A DNA stretch of 64,000 bases from Protea cynaroides (taxonomy: Eukaryota; Streptophyta; Magnoliopsida; Proteales; Proteaceae). Of this stretch, positions 1 through 12,446 are shown in pieces. Each line of letters begins with the position of its first letter. Positions within the stretch are counted from its first letter, which is position 1. The notes beneath the pieces were generated by a model, which did not search any database, was not told the DNA's origin, and worked only from the letters and a program-made list of their open reading frames with translations. The position numbers and the translations under genes were made by a program. The DNA is taken from NCBI GenBank assembly GCA_028583415.1, contig CM053267.1, positions 56,804,700 through 56,868,699 of the forward strand, in the 5' to 3' direction.

Positions 1-480
1 GAAAAGAGAAGCATACAATCAAAAGGGATTTTTGGGAATCCGAATACCTAAACCCCCAAAATCAAAAGGATCTTGAGATGAACCATTCCGACTACAAAGA
101 GTAGACAATCGAAGTTCAAAGAACTGGGTGGGAATGAAAACATTGATTGTTTGCAAATTGCGATTTTCTTCTTCTTCTCCCCTTCGATTTGAAACTTGCA
201 AAGAAGCTATTTGAGTGAACGGGAGATTGAAGAAGAGCAGTTGTATGGTGAATTAAGTGAAAAAGGGTAAAACCGTCTTTCAATATTTCTTTAAGGGTAT
301 AATTGTCCATTTTAAAATTGATTTTATATAACATCGGCAATTAAAAGGATTCGTTTAACAGAATGGATCTATTTGATTAACGGTAGTAAACGTTTGGATG
401 GTAGTTGATGTTTTCTGAAAAGTGTGGGTGGTAAGTGATGTTTTGAAACTATTTTAGGGGTAGCTGAAATTTATTCTTCT
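1..480. other. Unclassified intergenic DNA, possible MULE end
   Basis: No gene is visible; the minus-strand reading frames are short and match no family I know. The stretch around 370-470 (gggtggtaagtgatg followed by taggggtagctgaaa) has the style of Mutator-like ends seen elsewhere in the window, where short 'openness' motifs recur next to an AT-rich border. The other end would lie outside the window, so this is only a suggestion. Confidence 0.25.
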
Positions 481-3400
481 AATAATACTCTTCCACCCAA
501 GTTGAAGAGTGATAGATAACAAATAGGTGTGATGTTCAACTCGAATTGATGATTACCCTAAGTCTACTTGGGCAAAAAATTGACTGGGTGGCTAAAAGAA
601 GTTGGGTCCGGATGGAACTGCACGGACTGCATGATGCAGATGATATTTTAAGTAGTTTTCTTTGTATTATTTAGTAAAATAAATAGTAAAGTATCTTATT
701 TTATAGGAAAATTTTTCTTTTTCTATCATTTTATATTAAAACAAATAGAGTCGTAAAGAAACAAATTGAAAGACATAGAATCTCCTATGAAAAGGCTGCA
801 GATTGCAATATAGTAGCACCGAAGCTACTATGATCAAAACATGGTGTTGAAAAAACATATCAATATATACATGGAGTTAACAAACACCAAAAAGAAAGAA
901 AAAAAAAATCAAGGGCTGGTTTTTTGTACACGGATGTGTACATACACGGTTGCACACATCGATCTTTTGTCTAATAGAGAGTGGGTAGAAATGGCATTGC
1001 ATATTCTCATATTTCCCATCTAACAATTGTAGCATGGGTCGTGTAGGTACATGATTGTGCACAAAATAGTTTTCGAACCAAAAATAAAAGAAAAAGTTTA
1101 GAAAAAAGAAAAGGTTTTCTAAGATCCAACCATTTTGATTTCAATTATTATTCATCCTCTAGTGAACAACTATTAAAAATATCTTAGTGTCAACAGATCA
1201 AGTTAAATCGATATTGAGTTTTATAGGTATTGATCGAAACATGTTCATTAAAAGGTTCAAACTGAAAGCACTGTGCACAATAAATACGTTTTTGGTGAAA
1301 CACACAAAGTTGTAATGTAAGCTTGAAAAGAAAGGAAAATAAAAATTTTTGAACTCAATTTTTTTTTTTTTTTTTTAGGGTATCATTTGTATTTGAAAAA
1401 AAAAATTATATCTAATAAATATCATTATCAAATATGATAATGAATTTTTTTTTCTTTAATTTTCCTTTGCAATCGAGCGTTTGCTTTTTGGGTTTTCCCC
1501 TTTGGTTTCTCTTTCGTGGAAGGCAAACGAAGCTTTGACGGATTTCGTCGCAGCGATTTTTATTTTATTTTATTTTATTTTTTATATTATTTTGTCGTGA
1601 CGTTGACGACTCTGGAGAATATCTCCAAAGCACGTGATATTTAAAAATAAAAGCTGACAAACTACTGCTCTCTAGTCTTATCTAAATGCTTAAATTCATC
1701 CTAGCCGTTTATATGTATTCCAATCCTACGCCTATCAACTGCTATCTTTTTCCGTTCACGTCCTTATCTGCAAAAAAGCGGCTTCACTGCTCACCAAAAT
1801 ACTGACACCTGTTAAAATAAGTTTCAATCCGTATGCTTCTGTAGCTAACGACACGTGGCTCACCAAATGCCGTCTATTTTAAACGAAGACTGTTTAGCAG
1901 TCTGATGGCGGGACGGGCCGATGTCAGTACGTACGACATTGAAACGGATAAATCCAACTTATAATTACTTAAGTACCCTTAAAACTGTCCTTTCATTTAT
2001 GGATTTTTCGTAATTGATAGGGATAATTTTAGAATAACAAAATCTACCGACAACTATCGCAGATCTCAATAACTAAGTAGAAGGACGTACGTAACACAAA
2101 ACGCCAAAAACTGAAATTCCTCACGTGCTTCATGGTTACGTTAACTAATGGACCAGTCTATGATCCATTTGTTATGGAATTGATTGCGGATTAGTTTGGT
2201 TTCGGGTTCATTTATTAGTCTAGTAAGGTATGCCATCTTACTGTGGTATTAATGGAATTTTTCTTAGCGCTTGCATGACCTTTGATTAAACCGACTTCAT
2301 AGGATTGTGATTGCTTTATACGCATATTGGAACCGATGAGTAATCAGAGAACAACATGCAACTTTCTAGCATGGGGAGTTGCGATGAACGCCAAGATGAC
2401 GACTCCACTGGGCCAAGGATCTTTGGAATACTACAAATAGTTAGATTGTAAGACTTTATCTCACATCCCACTTTGGTTATGTGAGTGCCTTCAGTTGGTG
2501 AAACCTGCGATGAACGATCATCTCTGGGAGGAAGCATTACATAGGCCGGACCCTTGTAGTGGACTTTTATAATGTTCAGGATTGAACCGAAAAGCTAGGG
2601 ATTCTGACAGACATAGACGTGGAATGGCATTGCGGGCGGTGGAAGGATAGTCTTATTTCAAATTCTTCAGGTTATGATTATGTTTGACTAGTGGGACTAA
2701 TTCATACAAATTTTAGATCAACCAAGAAAAAAAGACAAGCCCTATAAAGAAATGGTCTCATTGATCTTGGTCTTAGGCTTGAAAGTGTAAGAGTGTTTTA
2801 TCATCAGTAATCACCAGGTTAGTTGCAGAGTCCAAGAGCTCTATACGTTGTTAGAACTAATCAAGCGAGTGAACAAGACAAGAAAAGAACCAAGCAAGTG
2901 AGATCAAAACCACAGGGCAAGCAAGAATAGTTTACAATCAGTAAGATCCAAACCAAGCTACACCCAAATCCACAATATTTGGTTTAATTCGGTTTAGGCT
3001 TGACCGTCTTACCTATTTTGTTTCGAGCTAATTCAGACCGGACCAAGATTGAAAAGTATTATAACAAAATAACTTGAAACATGTCCACCATTTATTCAAT
3101 CCCAAATAAGTAGTGAGGACGTTTTGTTGATTCAATTACAGTTTCTCCAAAGACGAAATTGTCCTTGCGCACAAGACATATAGATAGAGAAAGAAAAAGA
3201 AAGCTAAGATCTATTGGGTAACTGCCAACCGCACGATGAGGCGGGAATGAGACAAGAAGATAAGGCCGGCAATTTATTGAATGGAAACGATGTCTCTCGG
3301 ACAAGTTGTCCCGGTCCATTCAATATCTTTTTTTTTTTATTTGTGGGACCCAGGGATCTTTACTGACATCTGTCAGGAATCTTTCTTCCTTTTGCCGGTA

Positions 3401-3689
3401 GTCATTATTTTTTACAACTGACGACTTACGAGATTGGTGGCGATAGGGTGTTTCGTTGGCTATAGGCAGTAGGTTAGAGTGTTTCTGACAGGTTGTCTAT
3501 TATAGTTTTCCAAAAATACCCTTTCAATTAAAGAGAATTACCAAGGGACAAGGGACATGGAATGGCAAGGAACAAAGAAAGGGCACAAATCAAACAATAG
3601 ATGATCATAGCTTGCAGTAACTAGTGAGATCTTTTTCCTGGCACTTTCGTCTGCTTGAGTATCCGGCTTTGCTGTAAATCAAATTAATG
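481..3689. other. AT-rich intergenic region without recognisable gene
   Basis: I see no credible coding region: all frames are under about 80 codons and lack family resemblance. It has A- and T-runs (for example near 1360-1376 and 1398-1406) and a GT-rich stretch near 920-960. No paired terminal repeats or RNA gene were found. Confidence 0.4.
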
Positions 3690-3897
3690 AATAAGGGTAT
3701 TGGTATTGGTATTGATATGGATATTGATATGGGTATCCATTGATATCATTCTTTTTTTTGGCATCAGTCAAATATCAATTCAAATTGGCCAATATCGACA
3801 TGTCTTGATCAGGTATCTGTTTAGTATAAATTCCCATATTGATTTGATAAAACTATACTATATAACATGGATTGATACTATACCAATACCTTCAACC
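3690..3897. repeat. Possible small MITE with GGTATTGGTAT ends
   Basis: The left side reads aagggtattggtattgg and the right side, read in reverse complement, gaaggtattggtatagt, so the roughly 200-bp segment has imperfect terminal inverted repeats. The left repeat is expanded into tandem gtattg units. I could not define a clean target-site duplication. Class is unknown. Confidence 0.3.
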
Positions 3898-4092
3898 ATG
3901 CATTATTAAACTATTCAAGTAATCGGTATTAAATATGATTGATTCTCGATTCTATCTTATTTTAATATTATTATATACAATATCAGTCATGTGTCAACTT
4001 TCCCTTAGCTTTGTACACTATTGCCGCTAGTTCTCGTCTAGAGCTTCTAGTGGTGAATCCTGTCAATACAAAGCAAATAGACAATAGAGAGG

Positions 4093-4096
<4 letters not shown>

Positions 4097-4127
<31 letters not shown>
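4097..4127. repeat. T homopolymer, 31 nt
   Basis: An uninterrupted run of T. It could be the reversed poly(A) tail of a retroposed sequence lying to its right, but no recognisable LINE or SINE body follows. Confidence 0.8.
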
Positions 4128-6550
4128 CTTAACCCTTGTAGCCACTTTCATGCCTAAATCAGAATAATTACGCAAACAAATGAAAATTGAGATATAGAAA
4201 AAGTGAATTCTCGTAAAATAAGGTTTAAACAATTCTACAGAACTAGAGTGTTGAATGTAAAAAGTGGGATTCGGGTACCATTGTTCTAGAGTATATTCAT
4301 AGAGTTGGCATGGAGTGGAGTGATTGTGATCCATGATCTGGACAGTTCCATGAATTTCAGTGCACCTTTCTGAATCCTACGCCTATAGTTACGATGGTTG
4401 GATAAGGCTTGTTGATGTGTCTATCGGTTAATCCCTTGGGGATCGAGATCGTCCGTGAATGTGAGTGCCTTTTGACGGTCAGATGATGGTCTGACGATGA
4501 TACTTCTATAACTGCTCCTTGATCCTAGCTCAAGAGTTTCCGCAAAGGTTGACACATGGTCGACTTGTGAAGTAACCTCTTTTGTTGAAGGTATCTTGCA
4601 GTTATCTTGAGACCATGGGGGATAGCTTTACTATTAACTGTCTGCTGATGTGGCATCTGACAGCTAACCTGGGAGGACACATGTCTTGGCTAGATTGGTG
4701 ACTCATATTGGACACATGCCCCTCTTTGATTGATTGCTTTATTAGCTCCCTAACATACACCAATAATCCGGATTATATCGGTTTTGGATATGGCTGATAG
4801 TGTGTTTGATACTTGGTTTTAGAACCTTGTTTGGAACTCCAAGCTCAAGGCGATGGGAGTGGTGATATGTATATTGTAGTTGGTTGGTAAAACTGTAACA
4901 AAACTTCTGCCAATAGTGTACCTACCTAGGAGGTCAAGGGTTCGATTCTTCTATTCCACATTGTGGGTTAAGGGATAAAGCTTCGAACATGTCAAAATCA
5001 AGACCGCATCAGTTAAATCGATCAAGCTTGATTAAAAAAAGACTGAGATTGGATTGACCATTTAATAAACATTCAAGTCACAGTCTTGGATGATATATTA
5101 ACAAGTTGGCTATTGCGCTACTTAGAAAATCGACAGGGCCTGACCAAAAATCAATCAAATGTAGAATACAGACTTAGACCAATTGATTAAAATCCAATTA
5201 AGTGGATAATTAAGTGGTCATGTGCCTCCCTTAAGTTTCTATGGCTCTTTTTATAACTTGTGTCTTTCTTACATTTTTTTTTTTCTACTAGAGGTCCTAC
5301 CAAACGAGATGTTTAATTCCTTTTATAAGGGGAGTCTCTTACAAATTGCTTCTTCAACTAATGTAGGGCAAATTTTCATACTCTATACACTCCCTTCTTT
5401 TGTTGTCTCAGTTTTCAGTCTACGTCAATTGACGAATACTTGTTAAAAATGATGCAAAGTGTATAAATAAGGGCCACTGGTTGTGTGGTGATGGATTCAA
5501 TGGCTTAATCGTATAAAACCAAACCTATTGGGTATGACCCCAATTATAAACTGATTAGTATGAGACTGATTACACATTTTATAACTTGTTTGGTATGAGC
5601 TTGATTATAGGATGGTAATTGACCTACCGATTATAAATAAGTCAATATCCGACCCATAAGGATCGATTAGTTAAATGATACAATCACACGATGCTAAATA
5701 TTAAAATCATACAAACCATTAACCCAACTATACCTATTGTTGACACCCTTCCTTGCAACCTTTGTTATGCTTTAATCTTAAGACCGACCTAACTTCTCCA
5801 TATTTTTAAAACATTCTGAAACCAAAAATATAAATGTGGTTGAAATGGATTACCCAATTTGATATATGACCCTGTAGAAGAAATTCTCCACCTACCAAAA
5901 CGATCAAATTGACCTATAACAAATTATTGGCAATCATGACTGTATCAACCTAAATGTTCCTCTACTTAGATCAGCCAAGAAGAAGCCTTTTGTATTGTCT
6001 AGCTATATTTATCATATGGATTGACCATTTTGCCACTATGACTATTTGACAGATGGATATTCCTTGGAAAGCCACTTGTAATCAATCTCAACCGTCGTCA
6101 TGCATGGGTTTTTAAGAAAAAAAAAATTTCTTAAAATATTTTTAACATATTATGCGATAGTAGATTAAAAGTCAACGTTTGATGATGGACATTCAAATTA
6201 AGTATAGGGATTTTATGCATTAAAAAAGATGGCAATTTGTTTTTAATTTTGTTAGACTGTAGTTGTCTTTTCATATGTTTTAGGCCATTTTTTTTATAAC
6301 ATACCTATGAAAAATATATGATATGTATTTAAAAGTATATGACAATTCATTTACTGGAAGCTCAGCTCCCACTCACCAATTTTATGTATATAAATTCTCT
6401 TTCGCCGTTGGAAGAATTCTGACGGTGATCCAACAGCTGGAGTTCATTTAGTGCATATACCGATATATAAGAGACATGAATATTAGGATGTCTTACTACC
6501 ATGAATGACGAAGTCATGGAAAGAATTAAGTCATTAGCTGTAGGTAAAAT
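4128..6550. other. Intergenic region without recognisable gene
   Basis: AT-rich DNA with short frames only. A box-B-like motif (gggttcgattctt, near 4938) follows a possible box A, but no full SINE body or flanking duplication could be established. A tgttgacaccctt motif near 5740 resembles a hAT-type terminus but no partner end was found. Confidence 0.35.
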
Positions 6551-7576
6551 TAGGAAAAATTAAAAATTCCTCCCTTGTACTTTGCCCGTAACCCTGGTAT
6601 ATCCAAAACGTTTCAAACAATTACGAAGACATCTCTTGAAAGAAAAATAAATTACAAAAATACCCAGTCTATTAGTCATTTTCCATTAACTGACGACGCA
6701 AAGACAAGGTTTAACTGTTAATTCTCAAAATTTCAAAGTTTTTAAGTGAATGGACTATTTTACCCTCATTACTAACTATTACCTTTAGCTTACTATTATT
6801 TGAGAAAGAAATGTTCTCTCATTTCTTTCGCAGTATGGAAATAAAGAAGGAAGTAGGAAGAATGAATTTTTGTGGAAACTGCAACTTCTTTCTCATTTCT
6901 TTCCTCAAAATTTCTCTTTTGCAAACTCAAAAACACAGCCAGTTTTGCGTGGTTTTGTTGGGTTTGTTTTCCTATTTTTTAATTATTCAAAGTTTAGATG
7001 TATTTCATTAGTTTTGATAATCATCATGAATATGAAAGCGAGGGTGATTTGGGGATTAGAAGTTGCAAAGGAGAAGAAGAAGAAATTTTAATGGCGAGGG
7101 AATGAACCAAATGGGTATGTGTTTGTAAGGCGATCCGAATTTTCAAAGCGTTTATTTCCTCATCGATTTCTCGATTGGAAATGTGTATCCGTGTTCATTC
7201 GTCATCCACCCATTTTAATAATAATTTGCTTCCCTCATTGCCATGAACAAGCAAAATTTGCAGTGTCGCACCAAATTAAACTTCTCTTCTAGTATGTTCC
7301 TTCATGTGGAACTCTGGAGGGTCGCCTGAACTCATTGATTGTAGTATGGTTTTCGACAACGACGAAACCATTAGGGTTTCTACAGAACCTTTGATAACAG
7401 ATTTTGGAATGGAGGTGATCATGCAAGGTGGGGTTGTTAGACCCTCAACAGTGTCCACAATATATGCTGGAGTGATTCCCATGGTGGGCGGAGTCAGAGG
7501 GTCGTCGGAAACTTCAAGTTTCTCTCAGGGGCTAGGTCTGTTAGGTCAATGAATCCAACAGTTATTACACCAGTGT

Positions 7577-9693
7577 TTTTGGTAGCATGTCGAATGTACC
7601 AATTTAATTAAATATTTCTTTACTGACCTGATTAATAAACTGTAAATAGGATAAGCAAATATTGATCCCACAGAGAATGAATATATTAATTAATGCTAAT
7701 TAAACACAATAACAAGTGGGAGGGGGTTTGGTTGTTTGAATCAAATTGAAAGTAAACAAACATAATTTAAATAAGAAGATAATTAGATGAGAATATTCAG
7801 TTCTTCGTTCAATATCCACCCACACATGCAATGAGTAAAATTAATCGCAACATTAATCTCTTCTTTTCAATTAGAATTAAAAACCCTAGATAACATTAAA
7901 CTCTGTTATCCGAGTTTTTCCTTAAGTATCTCTACTAAAACAAGTTCTTCAGAAATATTTAACCATTGAACAACACTGAATAAGCTCTCAATGTTTAATT
8001 TAATGGCAGCATTAAGAGGGTAATAAACAGATCAATCTAATCAACAATCATACACAAGCGGAGATTATTTAACTTAGGTTATATTATTCACAATGATGAA
8101 ACGAAAACTTGGACATAATCATCTACCACTGTTTGCTACTTGTGATTATAATCAGGACGATTACATATCACAGATTCTAGATCTAGTAATTAATATTAAT
8201 TTAACTGATTCAGCAGGCCATTACTGAATTATTCAGACAAATATCATAATTAAAGAGAAAAGAATAACATAAGCAATTCCAATAAAAGAGAGAAGAAGAA
8301 CAACGTTACTGAATAGAGTTTACACCATTGACATGAGTTTGGGCTTCAAAATCCCCTTGAACTGAAAGAGAAGATTAACTAGACATTTAAGGGTGTCAAA
8401 ACTGGGCCCGACCCGATAGCACGGACCGAGCCAGCCCGATATAACCTGAACCCAGCCCAGACCAAGCCTTAATGGACAGGTTTTGGTCTGAGCTTGTAAA
8501 GCCCGACACCGTTTCAGCCCAAATCGAAACCAAACCGGACCGGTCCGTTAAGAAGCCCGAATTAGTCCAAATCGATAAAACCCAACCCGAACACCGGTAA
8601 GGTCCGTTCGGATCCAATTTCTTAATTTTAATGGTTTTAAATTTTAATAGATTGTGTTACACTATTAGAGTTCACTTCATGGTCTAAAAGATTATGTGAA
8701 TCAATAGTTGAAAAGATTATGTTAATTGTTATAGTTTATTAAATTATATACATATGGAATGAATAATGCTAATTTTATAGATAGAAATAATAAAATAGGC
8801 TATAGAGTTTACATATAAAAGGGGTCCGATAAGCCCGATAAATCTGATCTGGACCAAACCAACCCGAAATCACCTCAATAAATCCAGCGCGATATCAAAC
8901 CGACACCGGACCAGCCCGTTGCTTATTGTGTCCAGCGCAGCCCACCCCAGCACGAACTCTTAATGGACATGTTTTGGGCTGGGCTTATAAAACCCGACAC
9001 CGGTTCAGTTCGGACCGAAATAGGCCCAGACCGGCTCGTTGACATCCTTATAGACATTACAATCTTTTCAGAGTTAGAAAAATTTTCAGTAAAAGAGAGA
9101 GAGCTTGATTATCACATTAGTACTCTATATATACATGACAATCCTTTGTAACTTATAACTCCTTTTTTGTGTAGGATTCCTATGTAAGAATCCTTCTTTA
9201 TTTAAGATTCTGAAATTGTAGAGTCTTTTTTTTTCTTTTCGAGTCTTCTATTGTAGGTTTAGATTTCCTAACTTGATTAGGAAATTCTTTATGGAATTTA
9301 CATCCACCGTTGAATGCTTTAATCATATCAGAGGGCTACTCCAATTTGGATTCGATTAGATTTTTCTGTCATATTTTAAAGCCACATTTGGAGACCCAAA
9401 AAAACTCGAATTTTTCTTCATAATACCATTTTGAAAAGGTTGAGACGTCCTCTACAATTTTACTGAAGACAACTTTTCAATTCTGAAACTCCTTTCACGT
9501 CAAAAACCTGTATGAAACTCAAAACGTCAATATTAAGAATGCTAGAATTTTCCTATCTTTTAACAACTAATTTACCATGTCTCTAAAATATGTCAAATTA
9601 ATAAAATTCATCATATTCAGTTCAATAAACCATAAGACACATTAAAAAGCATAGTGCAAAAAGAACAAAAATATAAAAATTACACACCTATCA
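7577..9693. mobile_element. Insertion inside MULE copy 1, unclassified
   Basis: Comparison with the second unit near 13,080 shows a break: the sister copy runs straight from accggtgt into cttcaatacatg, while here about 2.1 kb intervene. The inserted DNA is AT-rich, starts near ggtagcatgtcgaatg, has no coding region and itself holds a hAT-type MITE. Its class could not be determined. Confidence 0.45.
8388..9050. mobile_element. hAT-type non-autonomous element, 663 bp
   Basis: Ends are TAAGGGTGTCAA (left) and the inverted TAAGGATGTCAA (right). An exact 8-bp duplication, tagacatt, flanks both sides (8380-8387 and 9051-9058), which is diagnostic for the hAT superfamily. The subterminal parts are rich in cccgacc / accggacc repeats and the core is AT-rich with no transposase. 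Confidence 0.85.
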
Positions 9694-10896
9694 GTTTTCA
9701 ATACATGAAGGTGGTGTCTCAGTGGTATTAGGGAGGACTCTTATGACGGTGGCAGATCCAGCAGTGGTAGAGGTGCCTTTGACAGGGAGAAGTACAGTCG
9801 ATCTTGGCCGCTTCTTTGGAAAAGGTTTAATGTCGGAATCGATTTCTGTACTACAGTAAGGGGATAGGTAGGTGAAGACATAGGAAGGTTAAAAAAACAT
9901 TTTTCATATGGAAGTGACAGTTTGCCTTTAAAGGATGTAAGGGTATATTTATCTATTTAATCTTTAAACACCATCTTAAAAAAGGGAAAGTTGTAATTGT
10001 TTAAAACGATTGAGGTATACCTATGTTACGGGCGAACTACAGGGGAAATACCTGTAATTTTCTTAAAAATTATATAGATTTCATTTCAAGATTTTAATGA
10101 ACACCTATGGATTCCAAATCTAACATGACATCCAAGTGGATCATAATATGAATTGGATCCTGCTTAAATCTTTGTATTTAAGCTTCATCCTAACTGATTT
10201 AATAAACAAAGCCTTATATTTTCAGGATTCATGATCAAACAAAACCTATTAAACTCAATCCATATATTAGATCAGAAATTTAAATCCAAAAACCATCAAT
10301 ATACATAAGTCTTATTCATTTGAGTATGAAATGAATGGATCATATTATTAGATTAGATATATGGCGCTATCTATATATGATAAGTCCAATTACCAAAGAT
10401 TAGATATAAAAGGGATGAAAAAGTAGGTCACTTGGCTTCTCTTAATCCACCTAACTTGATCTCTAGCATTTACAATAAGAACTTTTAGTTACTAGATTGC
10501 ATTTCTTTGCATATAATGCATGAAAGTCAAGCCCCCGCCGCCCCCGCCCAAAAAGAAACAAAAGAAACCAGGTGCCACTGTTTTACATGGTGGACCCAGT
10601 GTCTTTTGTGGTTGTTTTAATTGTCTATGAGGTATTGTTATCATTTATATAATTAAAACTCCCTTTTATTAGGTATAACTATAAGTGTTATCTGGTAAGT
10701 TGTACATGAATATAGAAGTTTTGGGAGAGGGTTTCCCAAACTATCAGTGTGGGGGCGAAATTTCCCATTTCACATTAATTACGATGCAAGAAACGGTTTT
10801 GCCTAATAGGGGGCTCACACAATTTAAGAGGAAAGACAAAGACAAAGGGTCAATGTGGGGCCCACTTGAACAGCATATGAAATGGTGAGAGAAAGT

Positions 10897-11847
10897 TAGG
10901 GTTGCAACAGGGTAGGGTTAGGAACCCTAATCCCAACCTTGACTATTTAAACTTAACTTAATCCAGTCCAACTTTGTCAGGGTCAGAAAATGTACAATCC
11001 TAACCCTAACCTTGGTAGGGTTGGGCCTAACCCTAATCTGCCCTGATTGATCCTGACAAGATCGGATTGAGTCGGGTTAATCCTGATTAACCCTGATTCA
11101 GGAGGAGGTAAAAAGAGAAAAAAAGTTCCCCGTAGGTAAAAAGAGAAAAAAAAAAAGAGGATAAATGATATCAATCATATAATTCATTTAAAACTCATTA
11201 ATCTTAGCTCAAATCGAAATCTCCTGTCGATCACTAAACATGTTTTTTATTGTCCATTACAACACTCATGAGAATCATAAATCTCTACCGATGAAAATAT
11301 GAACAAAATATGAACAAGATTGGTAACCAAAATAGAGGGGAACTCTAAAAGATCAACAAATAAAATAGAAACAACAAAAATCAAACAACATACTCAAATT
11401 ATCAAAAGAACAACCGAAAGATTAAAAACACATAACTCAAAACAAAGTAAAATCTCCTTGCATTTTTCTAATGGATCAGCAAATGAAGTCAAAACAATAA
11501 CAATTAAACTATAAAAAACATTTAACTCAAAACAGGAAAAACTCCTCAGGAGATTTCGATTCTCACCTAATCTTTTTCAACAGTTGACTCTCAGTTTCTC
11601 AGACAATGTCTCGACCCCTCTTAGAGTTAGCAACGCTTCCCAGAGTATATTCATATATATATATACAGTATCGGCCGAGCTGGGCTCAACCCAGAGGGTC
11701 AACCCTAACTCAACCCAATCCTGCCAGGGTTGATAAAAAATTAAGCCCTAACCCAGCCCTGTCAGGGTTCGGGCCGGGTTTAACCCTGCAAGGGTTCAGG
11801 GTGGGCCTGGACGGGTTAGGATCGTCAGGGTAAAACTTGCACCCCTA
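10897..11847. mobile_element. hAT-type element with TAGGG-TGCAA ends, 951 bp, copy 1
   Basis: Ends are TAGGGTTGCAA and the inverted TAGGGGTGCAA. The flanks are gagaaagt (10889-10896) and gagaaagc (11848-11855), an 8-bp duplication with one change. Sister units near 14,305 and 24,042 have the intact site gagaaagcatccccgt without insert, which proves the boundaries. The ends carry many ccctgac / gggttagg repeats. No transposase is encoded. Positions of about 11140-11237 match part of the copia LTR described below. Confidence 0.88.
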
Positions 11848-11908
11848 GAGAAAGCATCCCCGTGCGATCAGGTGGGGATATTTTTTTTGTAGGTTTTATA
11901 TGTTCTTA

Positions 11909-12303
11909 CTTTTTTTTTTTTAAAGAAAAGATTTATTGATGAATATCAAGAATACAACCCAATGTGCCATTGATACAAGAATCAATTAATCAAAGAGAAG
12001 ATAATGGTTAATCAAACATTGTTGAAATTGTCATGACCTTTCCGGACAAGGGTATGAGCCAAAGAATTAATTTCCTTTGGAATAAAGAAGAAAGTGCATT
12101 CTTTGCACGTTTTACAAGATCCACTATATCCATCATTATTGGATAGAGAACAAAAGCATAATAATACTATTCATCTAACAAAGGTTTTTTTTTGGTAAAA
12201 TCTAACAAAGTTGTTATGCTTGTAATACAAAGGAGGTTCAATCTACTTTTCCTTGGAAGCTCACTTTTGCAGAGAAAAAAATGTGAAACATACACAGGTG
12301 TAT
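11909..12303 (-). mobile_element. 5'-truncated LINE tail (RNase H-like end), copy in R1
   Basis: On the minus strand a short coding remnant ends in a stop and is followed by about 80 nt and an A-rich tail (T-run at 11910-11931 on the plus strand). In the better preserved copies near 14.5 and 24.3 kb the last residues include FSFxPREINSLTHTLA, resembling the PREAN..AH.LA tail of RNase H domains in plant L1-type LINEs. The exact 5' limit is unclear. Confidence 0.5.
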
Positions 12304-12446
12304 CATGACAAGAAAATTCACTTTTAGCGGCAGTAATAACTGTCGCTTTTTTTACACTAGAAAAATCGCCGGAAATTATTTCATTAACAGTAGCAAAAGT
12401 GTGTAGAAAAGTACCGATACAAGTGATTCACTTCTAATCGTGAGCC
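12304..12446. mobile_element. CACTA transposon terminus fragment
   Basis: Starts with catgacaagaaaa, a worn form of the CACTACAAGAAA terminus of En/Spm elements, followed by subterminal motifs such as tagcggcagtaataactgtcgc. The same junction is kept in better form at 24476. The fragment stops where repeat unit R2 begins; the remainder of the transposon is missing. Confidence 0.6.

Larger units (their letters stand above)
6551..10065. mobile_element. Mutator-like element (MULE), copy in repeat unit R1
   Basis: Long terminal inverted repeats frame the segment. The left arm lies at 6551-6624 (taggaaaaatt, tttgcccgtaac, caaacaattac). The right arm lies at 9993-10065 and reads in reverse complement as ttcgcccgtaac followed by aacaattac. 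Long, AT-bordered repeats of this kind are typical of plant MULEs. No transposase frame remains, so it is non-autonomous. I could not find a convincing 9-bp target duplication. Reading frames at 7276-7482 (minus) and 7304-7552 (plus) are partly kept in the second copy near 12.8-13.0 kb, which might be a captured gene fragment. The copy is interrupted by about 2.1 kb of other DNA. Confidence 0.55.
6944..12303. repeat. Repeat unit R, copy R1
   Basis: The longest copy of a locally repeated mosaic unit. From left to right it holds a MULE, a flank with the landmarks aaactcaatccatatatta and tagatataaaaggga, a hAT-type insertion, and a reversed LINE tail, and it ends at a CACTA terminus. Partial copies lie at 12447-14642, 14643-15263, 22768-23028 and 23092-24475. 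Confidence 0.7.

Noticed and set aside
4860..4990. tRNA-like box B (gggttcgattctt) suggesting a SINE or tRNA
   Set aside because: No cloverleaf arms, no convincing box A spacing and no flanking duplication.
5460..5760. Possible hAT MITE ending tgttgacaccctt
   Set aside because: No matching left terminus or 8-bp duplication could be found.
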